Shown here in pieces: positions 1-7,350 of a stretch of 24,804 nucleotides of DNA; positions within the stretch are counted from its first letter, which is position 1, and every line of letters begins with the position of its first letter. This DNA is from DASYML01 sp036399835 (GTDB lineage: Bacteria > Acidobacteriota > Blastocatellia > Pyrinomonadales > Pyrinomonadaceae). A program made the translations under genes and the position numbers. Location of the stretch: the NCBI GenBank assembly GCA_036399835.1, contig DASWMI010000136.1:1-24804 (forward strand). Direction: 5' to 3'. The notes beneath the pieces are model-generated. The model was given only the letters and a program-made list of their open reading frames with translations, searched no databases and was not told the origin of the DNA.

Positions 1-68
1 CCTGCGCCGAGCACGGCGATAGTTTCAATCCCCGGCGCAAAGCGCCCTGTGCTCTCCTGTGTGCTCAA
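1..68 (-). CDS. N-terminus of a Rossmann-fold (NAD(P)- or FAD-binding) protein, partial
   Basis: The minus strand can be read from a TTG at 66-68 to the window edge, giving about 22 residues that end in IETIAVLGAG. A hydrophobic strand followed by GxG is the start of a dinucleotide-binding Rossmann fold, as at the N-termini of glycerol-3-phosphate dehydrogenase, pyrroline-5-carboxylate reductase and hydroxyacyl-CoA dehydrogenase. Too little is present to choose among them. The start is uncertain because the TTG has only a weak upstream purine stretch. If real, the gene is divergent from trxB and shares the region 69-257 with it. The call rests on one motif. Confidence 0.38.
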   Translation of the reverse strand, partial: MSTQESTGRFAPGIETIAVLGA

Positions 69-141
69 AAATTCTTACCTGTATGGTTGTCTTCAGCGGG
101 CGCGCCGGCAGGGAAATCTGAAAGCGCCCGGCGCCCTGTTC

Positions 142-170
142 GACTACTTTCGATAGAGTAGTTATACTAT
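142..170 (+). promoter_or_regulatory. Putative trxB promoter with operator-like inverted repeat
   Basis: A TATACT hexamer at 163-168 is a good -10 element. A -35 is poor (TTCGAC near 139-144). Just upstream lies a perfect 6-bp inverted repeat, ACTACT and AGTAGT, separated by 8 bp and abutting the -10. A second short dyad, TAGT-TAT-ACTA, overlaps the -10. Repressor sites often have this placement. This is the only AT-rich stretch between the divergent reading frames. Which protein binds is unknown; the nearby HxlR-type regulator is one candidate by inference. Confidence 0.35.
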
Positions 171-257
171 ACGCGCAACCGAAAAGGCTATATGTTGTGT
201 GCCGGATTGAGGAAAAATCTTTCCTCTCGGAGGACGAAGGAGACCTATAAGGATTCA

Positions 258-1367
258 ATGAGCAAAGAGACTCTGCACAGAAACGTGGTGATTATAGGGA
301 CTGGACCAGCCGGACTGACGGCGGCCATCTATACTGCCCGCGCCAATCTCAAGCCTCTCGTCATTGACGCGCCCGCCAATGCGGAGAAACAGACTACGCC
401 GGGCGGGCAGTTGATGATTACGACCGACGTGGAAAACTATCCGGGCTTTGCCAGAGGCATACAGGGGCCGGAATTGATGGAAGAGTTTCGCCAGCAGGCC
501 CTGCGCTTCGGCACGGAGATTCTCGAAGCCTGGATTACAAAAGTTGACCTCTCCAAGCGCCCCTTTACGCTCTACACGGACGATCACGTGATACGGGCTG
601 AGACGCTGATTATAGCCTCCGGCGCGTCTGCTAAGTGGCTCGGCATCCCCGGCGAGGCGAAAGTGCCCGAAGGCTTTGGCGGCAACGGCGTCTCAGCCTG
701 CGCGACCTGCGACGGCCCGCTTCCGGCCTTTCGCAACAAGCGGCTGGTCGTCGTCGGCGGCGGCGACACGGCGATGGAGGAGGCCACCTTTCTGACGCGC
801 TACGCGGCGGAAGTCTTTCTGGTCCACAGGCGCGACCGCCTGCGCGCATCGAAGATCATGCAGGACAAGGCGTTCGATAATCCCAAGATTAAGTTTATCT
901 GGAATACAGCCGTCGAAGAAATCCTGGGCGAGCAGGAAACGGGCGTCACCGGCGTCCGCCTGCGCAACTTGCAGACCAATGAAGAGCGCACCTTCCCCTG
1001 CGAAGGCGTCTTCGTAGCCATCGGCCACAAGCCCAACACGGACCTCTTCAAGGGCCAACTTGAGATGGACGAGATAGGTTATCTGAAGACTAACGGCCAT
1101 TCGATGGCGACCAACATTCCGGGCGTTTTCGCCTGCGGCGACGTGCAGGATTCCTGTTATCGTCAGGCCATCACGGCGGCGGGCACCGGCTGCATGGCCG
1201 CCATAGACGCAGAGCGTTTTCTGGACCACCTGCCGGTCACGATGCCTTCGGGCACGGAAATCACGATAGAGGGCGAACAGGTCACGCCGGACCACCAGCG
1301 GATTATCATGCCGGACGGCGAGGTCTTGTCGAACAAGGCCGAAGAGGTCTCGGCGCAGGGCGATTAA
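258..1367 (+). CDS. trxB: Thioredoxin reductase (NADPH), with C-terminal extension
   Basis: This cytoplasmic flavoenzyme moves electrons from NADPH through FAD to thioredoxin. In the 369-residue product the FAD-binding motif GTGPAG is at residues 14-19, the redox-active CATC at 148-151, the NADPH-binding GGGDTAMEEA and HRRDRLRAS follow, and the second FAD motif FACGDV lies near the end. The frame is open from 192, but the ATG at 258 is preferred: it gives a family-like N-terminus and has an AAGGAG (237-242) and TAAGGAT upstream. About 45 residues follow the usual end of the family, a hydrophilic tail with no recognised motif. The gene is convergent with an HxlR-type regulator. The identification is firm; the tail's role is unknown. 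Confidence 0.95.
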   Translation: MSKETLHRNVVIIGTGPAGLTAAIYTARANLKPLVIDAPANAEKQTTPGGQLMITTDVENYPGFARGIQGPELMEEFRQQALRFGTEILEAWITKVDLSKRPFTLYTDDHVIRAETLIIASGASAKWLGIPGEAKVPEGFGGNGVSACATCDGPLPAFRNKRLVVVGGGDTAMEEATFLTRYAAEVFLVHRRDRLRASKIMQDKAFDNPKIKFIWNTAVEEILGEQETGVTGVRLRNLQTNEERTFPCEGVFVAIGHKPNTDLFKGQLEMDEIGYLKTNGHSMATNIPGVFACGDVQDSCYRQAITAAGTGCMAAIDAERFLDHLPVTMPSGTEITIEGEQVTPDHQRIIMPDGEVLSNKAEEVSAQGD

Positions 1368-1400
1368 AGATAAAGCTCGAATAGGAGAGTCTGCACAGCA

Positions 1401-1437
1401 GAAGAGGAAGGGGCCAATGCTCTTTCCTCTTTTCTTT
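1401..1437 (+). terminator. Rho-independent terminator after trxB
   Basis: The sequence GAAGAGGAAGGGGC pairs with GCTCTTTCCTCTTTTC across a CAAT loop, with two or three mismatches or G-T pairs. The T-rich run TTTTCTTT follows on the plus strand. It lies 34 bp after the trxB stop and before the end of the convergent HxlR gene. Confidence 0.65.
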
Positions 1438-1507
1438 GCGGTAAGATTAATCTGACAGACTTGCTGCCGCTGGATTGCTCCCGCCAGGTTCGAGGATAAA
1501 GCGTCTG

Positions 1508-1948
1508 CTAGAGGAGAACGATTGAATCGTCCTGCATACGGTGCGGAGACCTTGTGCGGGTGCGTTGCGTCTCGTCATTGTGCGGGCAGGCTTCGCAGAA
1601 AGAGCCTGTGCGTTCCTTGCGCTCGCTGCACTCGTTGCAGTCAAGGGCCTGGCCGAGCCGTCTCAGGGCATCAAGCAGTGGAAGCAGTAGCAGCCCGCGC
1701 TCGGTCAGGATATATTCGACATGCGGCGGGCTGCCGCCGTAGTCGCGCCTTTCGATAAGCGCATCGGTTTCCATGTCGCGCAGCCGCTGGACCAGCGTGC
1801 GGCTGCTAATCGGGTGAAGAGCAGCTAAGATCTCCGTCGTGCGCTTCGCGCCGTGCGAAAGTTCGCGCACCAGGAGCATCGTCCATTTGTCGCCAACCAA
1901 CTGTAAAGCGCCCGTCACAGGACATCCGTCGCCTTCACGTCTTCGCAC
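1508..1948 (-). CDS. HxlR-family winged-helix transcriptional regulator with a C-terminal Cys cluster
   Basis: The 146-residue protein carries the full HxlR winged-helix domain (residues about 9-100): the N-terminal CPVTGAL with conserved Cys9, GDKWTMLLVRELSHG, the recognition region ISSRTLVQRLRDME and the wing ending in VEYILTERG. HxlR proteins (YodB, HypR, HxlR) often sense electrophiles or disulfide stress through that first cysteine. After the domain come C104-x2-C107 and C118-x2-C121, a zinc-knuckle-like pattern not part of the core family, then an Arg-rich tail. The start is GTG at 1948, supported by AAGGAG 11 bp upstream. It converges on trxB. A redox-sensing role is inference from the family and this neighbour. 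Confidence 0.85.
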   Translation of the reverse strand: MRRREGDGCPVTGALQLVGDKWTMLLVRELSHGAKRTTEILAALHPISSRTLVQRLRDMETDALIERRDYGGSPPHVEYILTERGLLLLPLLDALRRLGQALDCNECSERKERTGSFCEACPHNDETQRTRTRSPHRMQDDSIVLL

Positions 1949-2251
1949 TTTTGCTGTCTCTCCTTAAAGACCGGAGTTTGGAGTCCGGCGTCCGAGAGTT
2001 CGGAAAATCTGGTCGCCGATGAGAGACTCCGAACTCTTGACTTGCGACTCGCGTCAGAGCTTAACATAAAGAAAGGAGATTGCGGACGCGAATGAAACTA
2101 TTTTAAGATGCTGGCAGCGCGTGGCTTTGCCACAGAGAAAATTTTCCGGAAGCGCCTCTCTCTTCACAAGGGCCAGTCAGTCAATCTCGTGTGCTCGACC
2201 TTAAACAAAGCGTCCCCGCTCGCATGAAAGAGTCGGCCAATTAGTTCGCGG
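1949..2251. other. Intergenic region between the HxlR regulator and the GAF kinase
   Basis: About 300 bp separate two divergently transcribed genes, so promoters for both should lie here. The left third holds the degenerate heptamer palindrome annotated at 1971-2057. An AAAGGAG near 2070-2080 is followed by an ATG at 2091, but that frame stops after four codons, so no gene follows. A short inverted repeat, GTGGCTTTGCCAC, lies near 2120. No further reading frame is convincing. Confidence 0.5.
1971..2057. repeat. Degenerate heptamer palindrome, GAGTCCG type
   Basis: The left arm (1971-2003) reads as 7-bp words such as GGAGTTT, GGAGTCC and GGCGTCC, ending GAGAGTTCGGA. The right arm (2024-2055) reads GACTCCG, AACTCTT, GACTTGC, GACTCGC. 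The core AGAGTTCGGA at 1994-2003 is a perfect 10-bp complement of TCCGAACTCT at 2028-2037. The same word (GAGTCCG and its complement) builds the element inside purL at 24331-24409. It lies just upstream of the HxlR gene and could act as a hairpin or be an inert mobile repeat. Confidence 0.6.
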
Positions 2252-4588
2252 ATGAATAAAACAGACGTGCGCTCTGAAAAGGTGACGATGGATGCCCGGC
2301 TACACGGCGTCGCGCTCCTCGCACGCGCTCTGAACGACGTGACGACTCCGTCCGCAGCGATCCAGGCGGCGCTGGATGCGCTCATGCAACTGATTCCGGC
2401 GGATGCCCTGCGGCTGACGACAAGCGCAGGTGAAGACCGCCAGCGGCTCAGCGCTTCACTGGACCAGAACGGCGAGTTCAGGGAATTGGCGGACGGCGAA
2501 GTGCTGCGCGTCTCGCACACCATGCTTGAGCGTGCGGTCCAGACTGGTGCGCCTGTCTATTTCAATGATGCGCCTCACGAGCTGGTCGGCGGCGCTTTGC
2601 TGATCGCGCTGGCCTGTCCGGCGGCCCAGTCCGTGCTGTGCGCGCCGCTCATGCTCGGCGGCAAGGCCACGGGCACTGTCATCATTAGCACCGCGCGCGT
2701 CGCGCATTACACGGAGGGCGATTCGGAAATTGCCTCGCTGGTCGGAGCGCTACTGGCTTCGACGCTGGAGCGTTTAGAGCTGGCGAGCCGCATGACGTTT
2801 GTCCGCACGCGCGAAGAGGCGCGTCTGCGTGAGGATGCTTTGGTCCAGAATCTGTACGCGGCGGCGCGCGCTTCCGTCGAGCTGAATCACATCATACAGC
2901 ATGCCATAGACACGCTGGCCCAGTCTCTGCCCGCCAGCTTTATAGTGCTCCGCGCCGTCGCTTTCGGACAGCCTGAAGCCACGCTGCGCGCCTGGACGCC
3001 CGGCGACGACCGCCCGCCGCTGGAGATTCACGCGCCCGTTTCGAGGGCCGAGCGCGTCGTTTACACAGAGCAGCGCGCTGTCTTGATAGAAGATGCGCGA
3101 GGCGAGCGCGCGGAGGATTTGCGTCTGCTGGTCGAGCGTCTGGGCGCTCGCTCGTTCTATCTTTTGCCAGTTATCTATGGCGGGCAGGTGCTGGCCGCGC
3201 TCGGCCTCGTCGAATCTGATACGCAGCGGCGCTGGACCACTGAAGAGCAGTTGCTGCTGGCGCGCGTGGCCGAAACCATCGCGCCGCTGATCCTCAATGC
3301 GCAACTTCACACCCGCCAGCGCGCCTGCTTTGAAGACCTCCTCACGCTCTTGCGCATGAGTTTGGAAGTTGAGAGCGAGGCCGAGCTGGAACGCTGCCTG
3401 AGCGCCGTGCTCGATTCCTGGGCCAAGGTCGCCAACACGGATGCGGCTGCCATTCTGCGCTGGGACGAGGAACACAAACTCCTGCGCCTGGCCGCGATGA
3501 AGCATCTGCCAACGGCACTGCTTGAGCGTTACACGCAGGGCATTCCTTTGACCGACACGGTCTGCGGGTTGGCCGCCGAGCGGCGCGTCGGCGTCGTCGC
3601 AGACCTTGCCAGCGAGGCTCGCTTCGCGGACCTCTACTCGGCTGTCCGCTGGTCCAGTTTGCGCGGCGTCTGGGCCACGCCCATCACCGGTCCGGCCAAC
3701 AGGCTCTCCGGCATCCTGATTACTTTCTCGCGTGTGGCGGCGGAGGTCGGCCCTGACGAGCAGCGCCTGGCAGACCTCTTCACGCGTCCCGTCGCGCTTG
3801 CCATAGAGAAGCTTGAGTGGAGTCGTAGCGCGCGTCTGCGGGCGCAGCTTTTAGAGGAACTGGAAGAGAACCTCTTTCAGGCCGAGCGGCACAAGACGGA
3901 ATTCATGTCCATCATCTCGCACGAACTGCGCACGCCGCTCAACGCCATCATAGGCTACGCGCAGATGTTGAAGGACGGGTTTTCGGGCGAGCTTAACGAG
4001 CAGCAGCGCGTGGATGTGCAGACGATTGCGGAATCCGCCGACCATCTCCTGCGCATGGTCGAAGACACGCTGGATTTGGCGCGCCTGGATGCAGAGCGTT
4101 TCCCGGTCTACATGGATGTCGTCGCCTTTGATGAAGTGATTCGCCGCGCCGTGGAGGGCGTGCGCCAGGCCGCCGAAGCCAAGGGCCTTGACGTACACTT
4201 CAAAATCTCCGATGCGCTGCCAGTCATACGCACGGACCCTGAGCGCGTCCGGCAAATTCTGACCAGCCTTCTCTCCAATGCCGTCAAGTTTACGGATAGC
4301 GGGCTGGTCCAGGTCACGGTCGAACCGGCTGACGCAGGCTCCGTGCAGATAAACGTGATGGATACGGGCATAGGTTTCGACATCAACTCTTACCCGCACA
4401 TCTTCGACGAATTTCGACAGGGCGATGCTTCAAATACGCGGCAGTATGAGGGGAGCGGTCTGGGCCTCGCGGTCGCCAAGCGGTTGGTCCAGAAGCTCGG
4501 CGGGCTGATCGGCGTCGTCTCAACGCCCGGAGAGGGTTCTACCTTCTGGGTTCGACTTCCGCCCGAAGTCCCCGGCGCGGACGTATAA
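2252..4588 (+). CDS. Soluble triple-GAF sensor histidine kinase
   Basis: The 778-residue protein has no clear membrane segment and should be cytoplasmic. Three GAF-like regions lie at about residues 15-170, 200-350 and 360-525, the last ending in a short helical linker. The HisKA domain carries FMSIISHELRTPLN with the phospho-acceptor His557. The ATPase domain shows an N box (ILTSLLSNAVKF), G1 (DTGIGFD), F box (IFDEFRQGD) and G2 (EGSGLGLAVAKRL). GAF domains bind small molecules such as cyclic nucleotides, haem or bilins; the ligand cannot be read here. An in-frame ATG at 2288, with AAAAGG just upstream, may be the real start. The receiver-GGDEF gene 147 bp downstream is the likely phosphotransfer partner, by position. 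Confidence 0.9.
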   Translation: MNKTDVRSEKVTMDARLHGVALLARALNDVTTPSAAIQAALDALMQLIPADALRLTTSAGEDRQRLSASLDQNGEFRELADGEVLRVSHTMLERAVQTGAPVYFNDAPHELVGGALLIALACPAAQSVLCAPLMLGGKATGTVIISTARVAHYTEGDSEIASLVGALLASTLERLELASRMTFVRTREEARLREDALVQNLYAAARASVELNHIIQHAIDTLAQSLPASFIVLRAVAFGQPEATLRAWTPGDDRPPLEIHAPVSRAERVVYTEQRAVLIEDARGERAEDLRLLVERLGARSFYLLPVIYGGQVLAALGLVESDTQRRWTTEEQLLLARVAETIAPLILNAQLHTRQRACFEDLLTLLRMSLEVESEAELERCLSAVLDSWAKVANTDAAAILRWDEEHKLLRLAAMKHLPTALLERYTQGIPLTDTVCGLAAERRVGVVADLASEARFADLYSAVRWSSLRGVWATPITGPANRLSGILITFSRVAAEVGPDEQRLADLFTRPVALAIEKLEWSRSARLRAQLLEELEENLFQAERHKTEFMSIISHELRTPLNAIIGYAQMLKDGFSGELNEQQRVDVQTIAESADHLLRMVEDTLDLARLDAERFPVYMDVVAFDEVIRRAVEGVRQAAEAKGLDVHFKISDALPVIRTDPERVRQILTSLLSNAVKFTDSGLVQVTVEPADAGSVQINVMDTGIGFDINSYPHIFDEFRQGDASNTRQYEGSGLGLAVAKRLVQKLGGLIGVVSTPGEGSTFWVRLPPEVPGADV

Positions 4589-4593
4589 AAGAA

Positions 4594-4709
4594 ACGATGA
4601 AAGATGAAGGATGAACTCGCAAGGAAAAACAGTTGACTCGTTAGCTCAGTGGTCCAATAAATCAATGAGTCAATAGCTCATCCTTCATCGCTCACGCCGC
4701 GGCGTTCGG
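4594..4709. repeat. Heptamer palindrome, GATGAAG type, copy 1
   Basis: Three tandem 7-bp words (ACGATGA, AAGATGA, AGGATGA) begin 5 bp after the kinase stop. The opposing arm TCATCCTTCATCG is at 4678-4690. Between them a second dyad pairs TTGACTC (4633-4639) with GAGTCAA (4667-4673). From the core TGGTCCAA rightward through TCACGC and CGTTC the sequence closely matches the element at 5671-5777, so the two are copies of one repeat. It fills most of the gap before the diguanylate cyclase gene. Confidence 0.7.
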
Positions 4710-4735
4710 CTTCTCTCTTTTGTTCTTCAGTTCTT

Positions 4736-5689
4736 ATGGATGAGAGTTATATACAGACGATCCTGGTGGCGGATGATGAGCCGGTCAACCGCGCGCTGAT
4801 TCAACGCCGTCTGGAGCGCGAAGGCTATCGCGTGGTGACGGCGCAGAACGGGCGGGAGGCTGTCGAGATGGCGCGTTCCATCCTCCCGCATCTGGTGCTG
4901 CTCGATGTCATGATGCCTGTCATGGACGGCTTGGAAGCCTGCGAGTTGCTCAAGGATAACGAGAGCACGCGCGATATTCCGGTCATCTTTCTCTCGGCGC
5001 GCGATGAAACGGAAGTCAAGGTGCGCGGCCTCACGCTCGGCGCGAACGATTACATCAGCAAGCCTTTCAAGGCCGAAGAACTCATCGCGCGTGTGGATGT
5101 TGCCATACGCCTCAAGCGCGAGCGCGACAAGTTACGACTGAGCGCAGAAGAGGCAGAGGCCCGCGCCGAGCTGGCACAGGAGCGCGCCATGACGGACGCG
5201 CTGACGGGCCTCCTCAACCGCTACGGCCTGCAACGCCTCCTGACACACGAGCGGGCCGAAGCCCTGCGCTACCAGCGCCCGCTCTCATGCCTGATGATTG
5301 ATCTGGATGATTTCAAAAACATCAACGACACTTACGGTCACGCCGCAGGTGACGCGGCCTTACAACAGACCGCCAGCATCCTGACCGAAGTCGTGCGCGG
5401 CTCGGACATAGTCTGCCGTTACGGCGGCGAAGAATTTCTGGTCCTGCTTCCGGACACGAATCTCGACGGCGCTCTGGCCCTCGGCGAAAAGATACGCTCG
5501 ACCGCCTTTGAGCGACTCTTTGGCGAAGGCAGAGGAAGATTCCACCTGACCCTCAGCGCTGGCGCAGCCAGCCTCTCCGAACATGAATCCGGCAACGACA
5601 TGATCGCACGCGCAGACATGGCGCTCTACCAGGCCAAATCACAGGGCCGCAATCGCGTCGAAAAAGCAAAGATGAACGATGAAGGATGA
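4736..5689 (+). CDS. Receiver-GGDEF response regulator (diguanylate cyclase)
   Basis: The 317-residue protein makes the second messenger c-di-GMP from two GTP, probably under phosphorylation control. The receiver domain (about residues 8-125) has the acidic pair D13-D14, phospho-acceptor Asp57 in LLDVMMP and the conserved Lys in SKPF. A short helical linker leads to the GGDEF domain, with DALTGLLNR, the substrate region and the active-site motif GGEEF at 230-234. An RxxD inhibitory site (RGSD, 221-224) lies exactly five residues before it, so product inhibition is expected. The layout resembles a single-receiver PleD. The last codons, including the stop, lie inside the repeat at 5671. The GAF kinase upstream is the probable cognate sensor. 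Confidence 0.93.
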   Translation: MDESYIQTILVADDEPVNRALIQRRLEREGYRVVTAQNGREAVEMARSILPHLVLLDVMMPVMDGLEACELLKDNESTRDIPVIFLSARDETEVKVRGLTLGANDYISKPFKAEELIARVDVAIRLKRERDKLRLSAEEAEARAELAQERAMTDALTGLLNRYGLQRLLTHERAEALRYQRPLSCLMIDLDDFKNINDTYGHAAGDAALQQTASILTEVVRGSDIVCRYGGEEFLVLLPDTNLDGALALGEKIRSTAFERLFGEGRGRFHLTLSAGAASLSEHESGNDMIARADMALYQAKSQGRNRVEKAKMNDEG

Positions 5690-5777
5690 AGGACAGGCTA
5701 TCGCTTCGTTGAATCAATGGTCCAACGAATCAATGAAGCAATAGCCTGTCCTTCATCCTTCACGCTACCGCGTTCTG
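5671..5777. repeat. Heptamer palindrome, GATGAAG type, copy 2; near-perfect 28-bp stem
   Basis: Heptamers GATGAAC, GATGAAG, GATGAAG start at 5671. The segment 5680-5707 is the reverse complement of 5735-5762 at 27 of 28 positions, with a 27-nt loop containing TGGTCCAA. The right half matches the element at 4594-4709. It lies between two convergent genes, so the hairpin could end transcription from both sides. The stop codon of the diguanylate cyclase (5687-5689) lies inside the left arm. Confidence 0.85.
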
Positions 5778-7190
5778 CTACGGGCGCAAATTAATGTTAT
5801 AGGTTTTGATCTTGGAGTTGAGCGTGGTGGCGTTCATGCCGAGGAGACGTGCGGCGCGGGATTGGTGGCCGCCGGTTTGTTCCAGGGCGCGGCGAATCAG
5901 GTCTATCTCAAAGCGGCGCACTTCGTCGTAGAAGTTGATGCCGCGACCTATGTCGAGCGAGGCCGAGCCGCTCGTGTCTTCGCGTGCGAAGGCGGCGGAC
6001 GACAGTTGCGGGTCTGTGATTTCGGGGCGCAGGCATTCGCGCGAGATCTCCGTGCCAGGCGCGATGACGACCGCGCGCTCGATGGTGTTTTCCAGCTCGC
6101 GCACATTGCCCGGCCATGAGTAGTTTTCCATCAGGGCCAGCACTTCGGGCGAGAGCTGGTCGGAGACCTGTCTACCGTTCTCTTCGTTGTACTTGTGTAT
6201 AAAATGCTGGGCCAGAGCGAGTATGTCTTCGCGGCGGTCGCGCAAGGGCGGCAGCTCAATCGGCACGACCGAGAGTCTGTAGTAGAGGTCTTCGCGGAAC
6301 GTGCCCTGCTTGACGGCCTCTTTGAGGTCAATATTGGTCGCGGCCACGACGCGTACGTCAACGCGGCGCGAGACGGTATCGCCGAGCGGAGTAAACTCTT
6401 TCGATTGCAGCACGCGCAGCAGCCGCGCCTGTGTTTCGGGCGGGATGTCTCCAATCTCGTCGAGGAAGATTGTGCCGCCGTCTGCGACTTCAAAGAGACC
6501 CTTCTTGGCCGCGACCGCGCCCGTGAAAGCGCCGCGCGTGTGGCCGAACAGCTCGGATTCCAGCAGCTCCGAAGGAATGTTCGAGGAATTAACGGTGACG
6601 AAAGGCTTCGTCGCGCGCGGCCCAGATTCATGTATGGCTTTGGCGATTAACTCCTTGCCCGTCCCGCTCTCGCCCGTAATTAGGACGGTCGAGCGCGCGG
6701 GCGCAATCTGGTCCACCAGCCGAAAGACCTGCTGCATGATGTCTGAGCGACCGATGATGCCGCCGCGATCAACCGAGCGGCTCATCGCGCGACGCAGGTG
6801 AAGCCTCTCTTCCTCTTTGCGGCGGCGCTTGATGCCGGCGGCGACAGTGGAAGTAATCTGCTCGTTCTGAAAAGGCTTGCGGATACAGCCGAACGCGCCC
6901 TTTTCCCAGGCGGCGATGGCCGTGTCAAAGGTCGCGTAAGCGGTAATCATAATGACGACCGCCTCCGCGTCGAGCTTTAAAAACTCTTCGAGCGCGCGCA
7001 GGCCGCCCATGCCGGGCATAGAGACATCGAGCAGCACGACATCGAAGGGCCGCCGCGCGTAAGCTTCCAGACCCTCCTCGCCGGTCTTCGCCAACTCTGC
7101 GCGAAAGCCTTCGGCAGAGAGCAGCGTTTCCAGCACATCGCGCATAATCTCCTCGTCGTCCACGACGAGCACTGAACCCTTCTTAGCCAT
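5778..7190 (-). CDS. NtrC-family sigma-54-dependent response regulator
   Basis: The 470-residue protein activates sigma-54 RNA polymerase promoters when phosphorylated. The receiver domain has D11-D12, phospho-acceptor Asp55, Thr83 and Lys105. The AAA+ domain has Walker A GESGTGK at 173-179, the sigma-54-contacting GAFTGA at 220-225 and Walker B IFLDEIGD at 241-248. A Fis-type helix-turn-helix ends the protein (GHQSRAARLLGMNATTLNSK). All parts expected of a working activator are present. It follows a membrane histidine kinase on the same strand with a 160-bp gap that contains a hairpin; the pair forms an NtrB/NtrC-like system. Its target promoters are not visible here. Confidence 0.95.
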   Translation of the reverse strand: MAKKGSVLVVDDEEIMRDVLETLLSAEGFRAELAKTGEEGLEAYARRPFDVVLLDVSMPGMGGLRALEEFLKLDAEAVVIMITAYATFDTAIAAWEKGAFGCIRKPFQNEQITSTVAAGIKRRRKEEERLHLRRAMSRSVDRGGIIGRSDIMQQVFRLVDQIAPARSTVLITGESGTGKELIAKAIHESGPRATKPFVTVNSSNIPSELLESELFGHTRGAFTGAVAAKKGLFEVADGGTIFLDEIGDIPPETQARLLRVLQSKEFTPLGDTVSRRVDVRVVAATNIDLKEAVKQGTFREDLYYRLSVVPIELPPLRDRREDILALAQHFIHKYNEENGRQVSDQLSPEVLALMENYSWPGNVRELENTIERAVVIAPGTEISRECLRPEITDPQLSSAAFAREDTSGSASLDIGRGINFYDEVRRFEIDLIRRALEQTGGHQSRAARLLGMNATTLNSKIKTYNINLRP

Positions 7191-7227
7191 TCAAACTTTT
7201 CCGTTCCCCCGACGATAAAGCATAGAG

Positions 7228-7271
7228 AATGGACGACGGCCTTCAAAGTTTCCTCCGGCTCATCGTCCATC
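7228..7271. repeat. Intercistronic hairpin between kinase and NtrC-type regulator
   Basis: ATGGACGA at 7229-7236 is a perfect complement of TCGTCCAT at 7263-7270, with partial pairing GGCC/GGCT inside. It sits in the 160-bp gap between two genes on the same (minus) strand. It may attenuate or stabilise the message, which could set the ratio of kinase to regulator. Its right flank on the plus strand (CTTTT) also looks terminator-like, but no plus-strand gene precedes it. Confidence 0.45.
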
Positions 7272-7350
7272 TTTTAAGATATTGTGATTATACAACGCGG
7301 CGCACGCTATCTGCGAATGCGACTTCGGGCCGAACTTGAGGTGGTGTGCT

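Noticed and set aside
693..1295. Long minus-strand frame opposite trxB
   Set aside because: It is antisense to a certain gene. In this GC-rich DNA such frames are common, and the product matches no family.
4633..4660. TTAGCTCAGTGGTCCAA looks like a tRNA D-arm
   Set aside because: There is no acceptor stem, anticodon arm or T-arm around it, and the stretch lies inside a repeat whose second copy lacks the D-arm resemblance.
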